From Pelobium manganitolerans (GTDB lineage: Bacteria; Bacteroidota; Bacteroidia; Sphingobacteriales; Sphingobacteriaceae), in NCBI RefSeq assembly GCF_003609575.1, contig NZ_MBTA01000001.1, forward strand, positions 62,001 through 126,000: a DNA stretch of 64,000 nt, read 5' to 3'. Below are positions 61,386 through 64,000 of this stretch, piece by piece. The notes below the pieces were generated by a model. The model searched no databases. It was not told where the DNA came from and worked only from the letters and a program-made list of their open reading frames with translations. The position numbers and the translations under genes are program-made. The number at the start of each line of letters is the position of its first letter. The stretch's first letter is position 1.

Positions 61386-63704
61386 TTAAACCAATGTTAC
61401 GTTAGAAATTTCTGTTTCTGTAAGCGCTGCAATTTCTTGCGGTTGGCCATGGATTATTACGCTGAGCTTTTGCGCACTGGCGTTATATATACGTATTTGC
61501 TTTGCGTTGATGCTGATGGTTAGCGTTGCTCCACGGAAGTTAATTTTGAAAGAAAAGGATTCCCACTTGCTGGGCAAAAACGGATTAAATATTAGCTGAT
61601 TATCGCGCACCCTCATTCCGGCAAAACCTTCTACCACGCTCATCCAGGTACCGGCCATTGAGGTAATGTGCAAACCGTCTTCGGTGTCGTTGTTGTAGTC
61701 GTCTAAATCTAAACGGGCGGTGCGCAAGTAAAATTCGTAGGCGCGGGCTTCGTCATTTAGTTTGGCGGCTAAAATGCTGTGTACGCAAGGTGACAATGAA
61801 CTTTCGTGGACGGTACGTGGCTCGTAAAAATCAAAATTTCTTTTAATGGTTTGATGGTCAAAATCGTCTTCAAAAAAGTAAATCCCCTGCAGCACATCTG
61901 CCTGTTTAATAAAGCACGAACGCAAAATACGGTCCCAGCTCCACTTTTGGTTTAACGGACGCTCGCTCGCAGCCAAATCTTTCACCAAAATTTGCTCTTT
62001 ATCTAAATAGCCGTCTTGCTGTAAAAACACGCCTTTTTCATAATCAAAAGGGAAATACATGTTTTCAACTATGTTTTTCCAATCAGCAAATTCTGCATCG
62101 CTAAAGCTGAGTTTAGCTAACAATTGAGCATATTTCTCAGGTCTTTTCTGCTGCACTTCTTGGGCAACGCTTAAAGTGTATTTTAGGCACCACACCGCCA
62201 AATAGTTGGTGTACCAGTTATTGTTTACGTTGTTCTCGTACTCGTTGGGGCCGGTTACGCCCAGCATTACAAATTTATTTTTGTCGGCGCTCCAGTTTAC
62301 CCGCTGTTTCCAAAACCTGCTGATGGCCAGCAACACCTCCAGGCCATAATCTGCCAAATAGCTGTCATCGCCAGTGTAACGTACATAATTATAAATTGCA
62401 TAGGCAATAGCACCGTTGCGGTGTATTTCTTCAAAGGTTATTTCCCACTCGTTATGGCATTCTTCGCCATTTATGGTCACCATTGGAAATAAGGCTGCGC
62501 CATTGGTAAAACCTAATTTTTCGGCATTTTCTATGGCTTTACCCAGCTGTTTGTAACGGTAAATCAATAAATTTTTGCTTACCTGTTGTGGTGCTGTTGC
62601 CAAATAAAAAGGCACGCAATAAGCTTCGGTATCCCAATAGGTTGATCCGCCATATTTTTCGCCGGTAAAGCCTTTAGGGCCAATGTTTAAACGGTCGTCT
62701 TTGCCGGTATAGGTTTGGAAAAGCTGAAATATGTTGAAACGGATAGCCTGCTGTGCGGCCACGTCACCTTTGATAATGATATCGCTTTGCTCCCATTTTT
62801 TTGCCCAGGCTTGCTTCTGCGCGTCCAACAAAGCCTCAAATCCTTTGGCTTTTGCTTGCGCGATGACGGCCTTAGCGGTTTGCAGCAGTTCTGATTTAGG
62901 ATGGTTTTGCGAAGATAAATTCGCCACTATTTTTACCAGGGTGATGCATTGCTTCTCTTTGGCATTAAGCGTAATTTCTTGCGCTAAAAACTTATCCTGT
63001 TGTGTTAATGAAGCTTTAAATTGTTGCGGTTGCTGGTTCACCAATAACTTGATGAAACTGCCTGTACACACCTCAAAGTTTGTTTTTTTGGTCCGTAAAG
63101 TTAAATAAGCTTCTTCGTTATTGATGTCTGTATCAACGGGATCCCAAAACTTTTCGTCGTAATTGCTGTCTTCGTTTTTAACATCGCCATCTAAAAAAGC
63201 CGTCAGCTTTATGTCTGCACTAAAATTAACAGGTTCCAATTGGTATTGGATGGCACCAAGCTCATCATTTGCTATGCTACAAAAACGTAGCGCGTTAACT
63301 TTTAACCTTTTCCCGGAGCTTAAGGTGGCCGTAAAACTACGTTGCAGATAACCCTCGCGCATGTTTAAAACGCGCTTAAAGTCGCTTACCTCTGCCTTGG
63401 CTAAATCCAGCTCCTCATCTTCAATCTGTACTTTAATCCCAATCCAATTGGTGGCATTAAGCACCTTTGCAAAATATTCTGGGTAACCGTTTTTCCACCA
63501 GCCCACACGGGTTTTATCCGGATAATAAACGCCGGCCACATAATTTCCGCTAAGCGTGGGGCCCGAGTAACTTTCTTCAAAATTAGCGCGCTGCCCCATG
63601 CGCCCGTTGCCCAAACTAAAAATACTTTCCGAAATTTTATTCAGTTGAGGATCAAAACCTTCCTCAATAACATTCCACTCGTCCTTAATAATATAATCCT
63701 TCAT
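61386..63704 (-). CDS. Glycoside hydrolase family 65, probable maltose phosphorylase
   Basis: The 772-residue cytoplasmic enzyme should split maltose with phosphate into glucose and beta-glucose 1-phosphate. The GH65 features are all seen: an N-terminal beta-sandwich (NKISESIFSLGNGRMGQRAN), then the catalytic barrel with GGSTYWDTEAYCVPFYLA, the acid Glu in GVTGPNEYENNVNNNWYTN (about 487), and KQADVLQGIYFF with the phosphate-binding motif. Trehalose or kojibiose phosphorylase cannot be ruled out by eye, but the amylases and MFS carrier point to maltose. It lies between the beta-phosphoglucomutase and GH13 genes. Confidence 0.9.
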   Translation of the reverse strand: MKDYIIKDEWNVIEEGFDPQLNKISESIFSLGNGRMGQRANFEESYSGPTLSGNYVAGVYYPDKTRVGWWKNGYPEYFAKVLNATNWIGIKVQIEDEELDLAKAEVSDFKRVLNMREGYLQRSFTATLSSGKRLKVNALRFCSIANDELGAIQYQLEPVNFSADIKLTAFLDGDVKNEDSNYDEKFWDPVDTDINNEEAYLTLRTKKTNFEVCTGSFIKLLVNQQPQQFKASLTQQDKFLAQEITLNAKEKQCITLVKIVANLSSQNHPKSELLQTAKAVIAQAKAKGFEALLDAQKQAWAKKWEQSDIIIKGDVAAQQAIRFNIFQLFQTYTGKDDRLNIGPKGFTGEKYGGSTYWDTEAYCVPFYLATAPQQVSKNLLIYRYKQLGKAIENAEKLGFTNGAALFPMVTINGEECHNEWEITFEEIHRNGAIAYAIYNYVRYTGDDSYLADYGLEVLLAISRFWKQRVNWSADKNKFVMLGVTGPNEYENNVNNNWYTNYLAVWCLKYTLSVAQEVQQKRPEKYAQLLAKLSFSDAEFADWKNIVENMYFPFDYEKGVFLQQDGYLDKEQILVKDLAASERPLNQKWSWDRILRSCFIKQADVLQGIYFFEDDFDHQTIKRNFDFYEPRTVHESSLSPCVHSILAAKLNDEARAYEFYLRTARLDLDDYNNDTEDGLHITSMAGTWMSVVEGFAGMRVRDNQLIFNPFLPSKWESFSFKINFRGATLTISINAKQIRIYNASAQKLSVIIHGQPQEIAALTETEISNVTLV

Positions 63705-63710
63705 TGCTTA

Positions 63711-63745
63711 GTATAGAGATGTGAGACACGAGATATAAGAACTCT
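63711..63745. repeat. Short 7-bp-period repeat between GH65 and beta-phosphoglucomutase genes
   Basis: GTATAGA, GATGTGA, GACACGA, GATATAA and GAACTCT are consecutive heptads covering most of the 55-base gap. They share the GAnnnnA theme of the larger arrays. Confidence 0.45.
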
Positions 63746-63759
63746 TATCTTCTAAACAT

Positions 63760-64000
63760 TTATAATTCTTCTAAATTTTTAACACTGAGCTGGCCTAAAC
63801 CAGCAACCACTTTATCTGCCTGTTTCAGAATGTTTTTATCACCAATGCCAATGGCTTTCATTCCGCCGCGTTTGGCCGCTATGATACCCGCTTCGGCGTC
63901 TTCAAAAACCACACATTGCTGGGGTTGTAGCGCTAATTCTTGGGCTCCCTTTAAAAATACTTCCGGGTCGGGTTTTGATTTGGACACGCTGTTACCGTCC
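63760..64000 (-). CDS. pgmB: Beta-phosphoglucomutase, C-terminal part only
   Basis: The start is beyond the right edge; 79 residues are visible on the minus strand, beginning DGNSVSKSKPDPEVFLKGAQ. The Lys of SKSKPDPE and the acidic pair in CVVFEDAEAGIIAAKRG are the conserved HAD-family motifs III and IV. This enzyme turns beta-glucose 1-phosphate, the GH65 product, into glucose 6-phosphate, so the gene is the expected partner upstream of GH65. The gap to GH65 is 55 bases. Identity rests on the C-terminal third plus the location. Confidence 0.9.
   Translation of the reverse strand, partial: DGNSVSKSKPDPEVFLKGAQELALQPQQCVVFEDAEAGIIAAKRGGMKAIGIGDKNILKQADKVVAGLGQLSVKNLEEL

Noticed and set aside
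1-64000. CRISPR arrays, tRNA or rRNA genes, prophage and transposase genes
   Set aside because: No regularly spaced direct repeats with unique spacers, no cloverleaf or rRNA-like sequence, and no integrase, phage or transposase protein were found by reading the window.

Overview
The window looks like chromosomal DNA of a Bacteroidota bacterium of the Sphingobacteriaceae (Pedobacter-like). Reasons: a SusD-type lipoprotein beside pectinases, many short lipoprotein signals, the gliding lipoprotein GldD, YfhO, DUF1800/DUF1501 and DUF2911 families, a GH65-based maltose locus, TAnnTTTG-type promoter boxes and almost no Shine-Dalgarno sequences. This is inference from gene families. No rRNA, tRNA, CRISPR array, prophage or transposase gene was seen, and all large genes look intact except the two cut by the window ends.

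Layout. 1-6857 (+) is the 3' part of a pectin utilization locus: truncated SusD, a fibronectin/parallel-helix lipoprotein, two PL1-like pectate lyases and a rhamnogalacturonan acetylesterase. Facing it (8870-6885, -) is a three-gene unit of two tiny membrane proteins and a sodium/solute symporter, preceded by three secreted beta-propeller or small proteins (12706-8944, -). Then come a D-Ala-D-Ala carboxypeptidase (+) and an orphan histidine kinase (-). 15411-21864 (+) is a pigment and isoprenoid block: CrtI/CrtD-type desaturase, acyltransferase, glycosyltransferase, CruF-like hydratase, IspH, CrtW-type ketolase and ferrochelatase. Together these suggest a ketolated carotenoid whose end group is hydrated, glycosylated and perhaps acylated. 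21865-22700 has no convincing gene but is dense in inverted repeats, including a MITE-like element.

22701-40719 holds mixed housekeeping and envelope genes: DUF2911, a beta-propeller, a beta-CASP nuclease-like protein, an HGSNAT-like membrane protein, two glycosyltransferases, YfhO, yicC-gmk-nadD, a C-terminal processing protease, the DUF1800/DUF1501 pair and a second histidine kinase. 40847-55027 holds two FKBP lipoproteins, lipB, a phosphopantetheinyl transferase, dcd, a 900-residue macroglobulin-like protein with a barrel-less TonB plug, an enoyl-CoA hydratase homologue, a LolC/E-like permease operon, gldD, aroE, phosphosulfolactate synthase and a TPR protein.

56132-64000 (-) is a starch/maltose locus: beta-phosphoglucomutase (cut by the window end), GH65 phosphorylase, GH13 amylase, MFS sugar transporter and a second GH13 lipoprotein. 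Extracellular or periplasmic amylases would release maltose, the MFS carrier would import it, GH65 would phosphorolyse it and PgmB would feed glucose 6-phosphate to glycolysis.

The most unusual non-coding signal is a set of intergenic arrays with a 7-bp period (43012-43137, 47898-48085, and short ones near 42274 and 63711), partly arranged as inverted halves, plus nonamer-like CCACGGAGG repeats and a 222-bp terminal-inverted-repeat element at 22372-22593.
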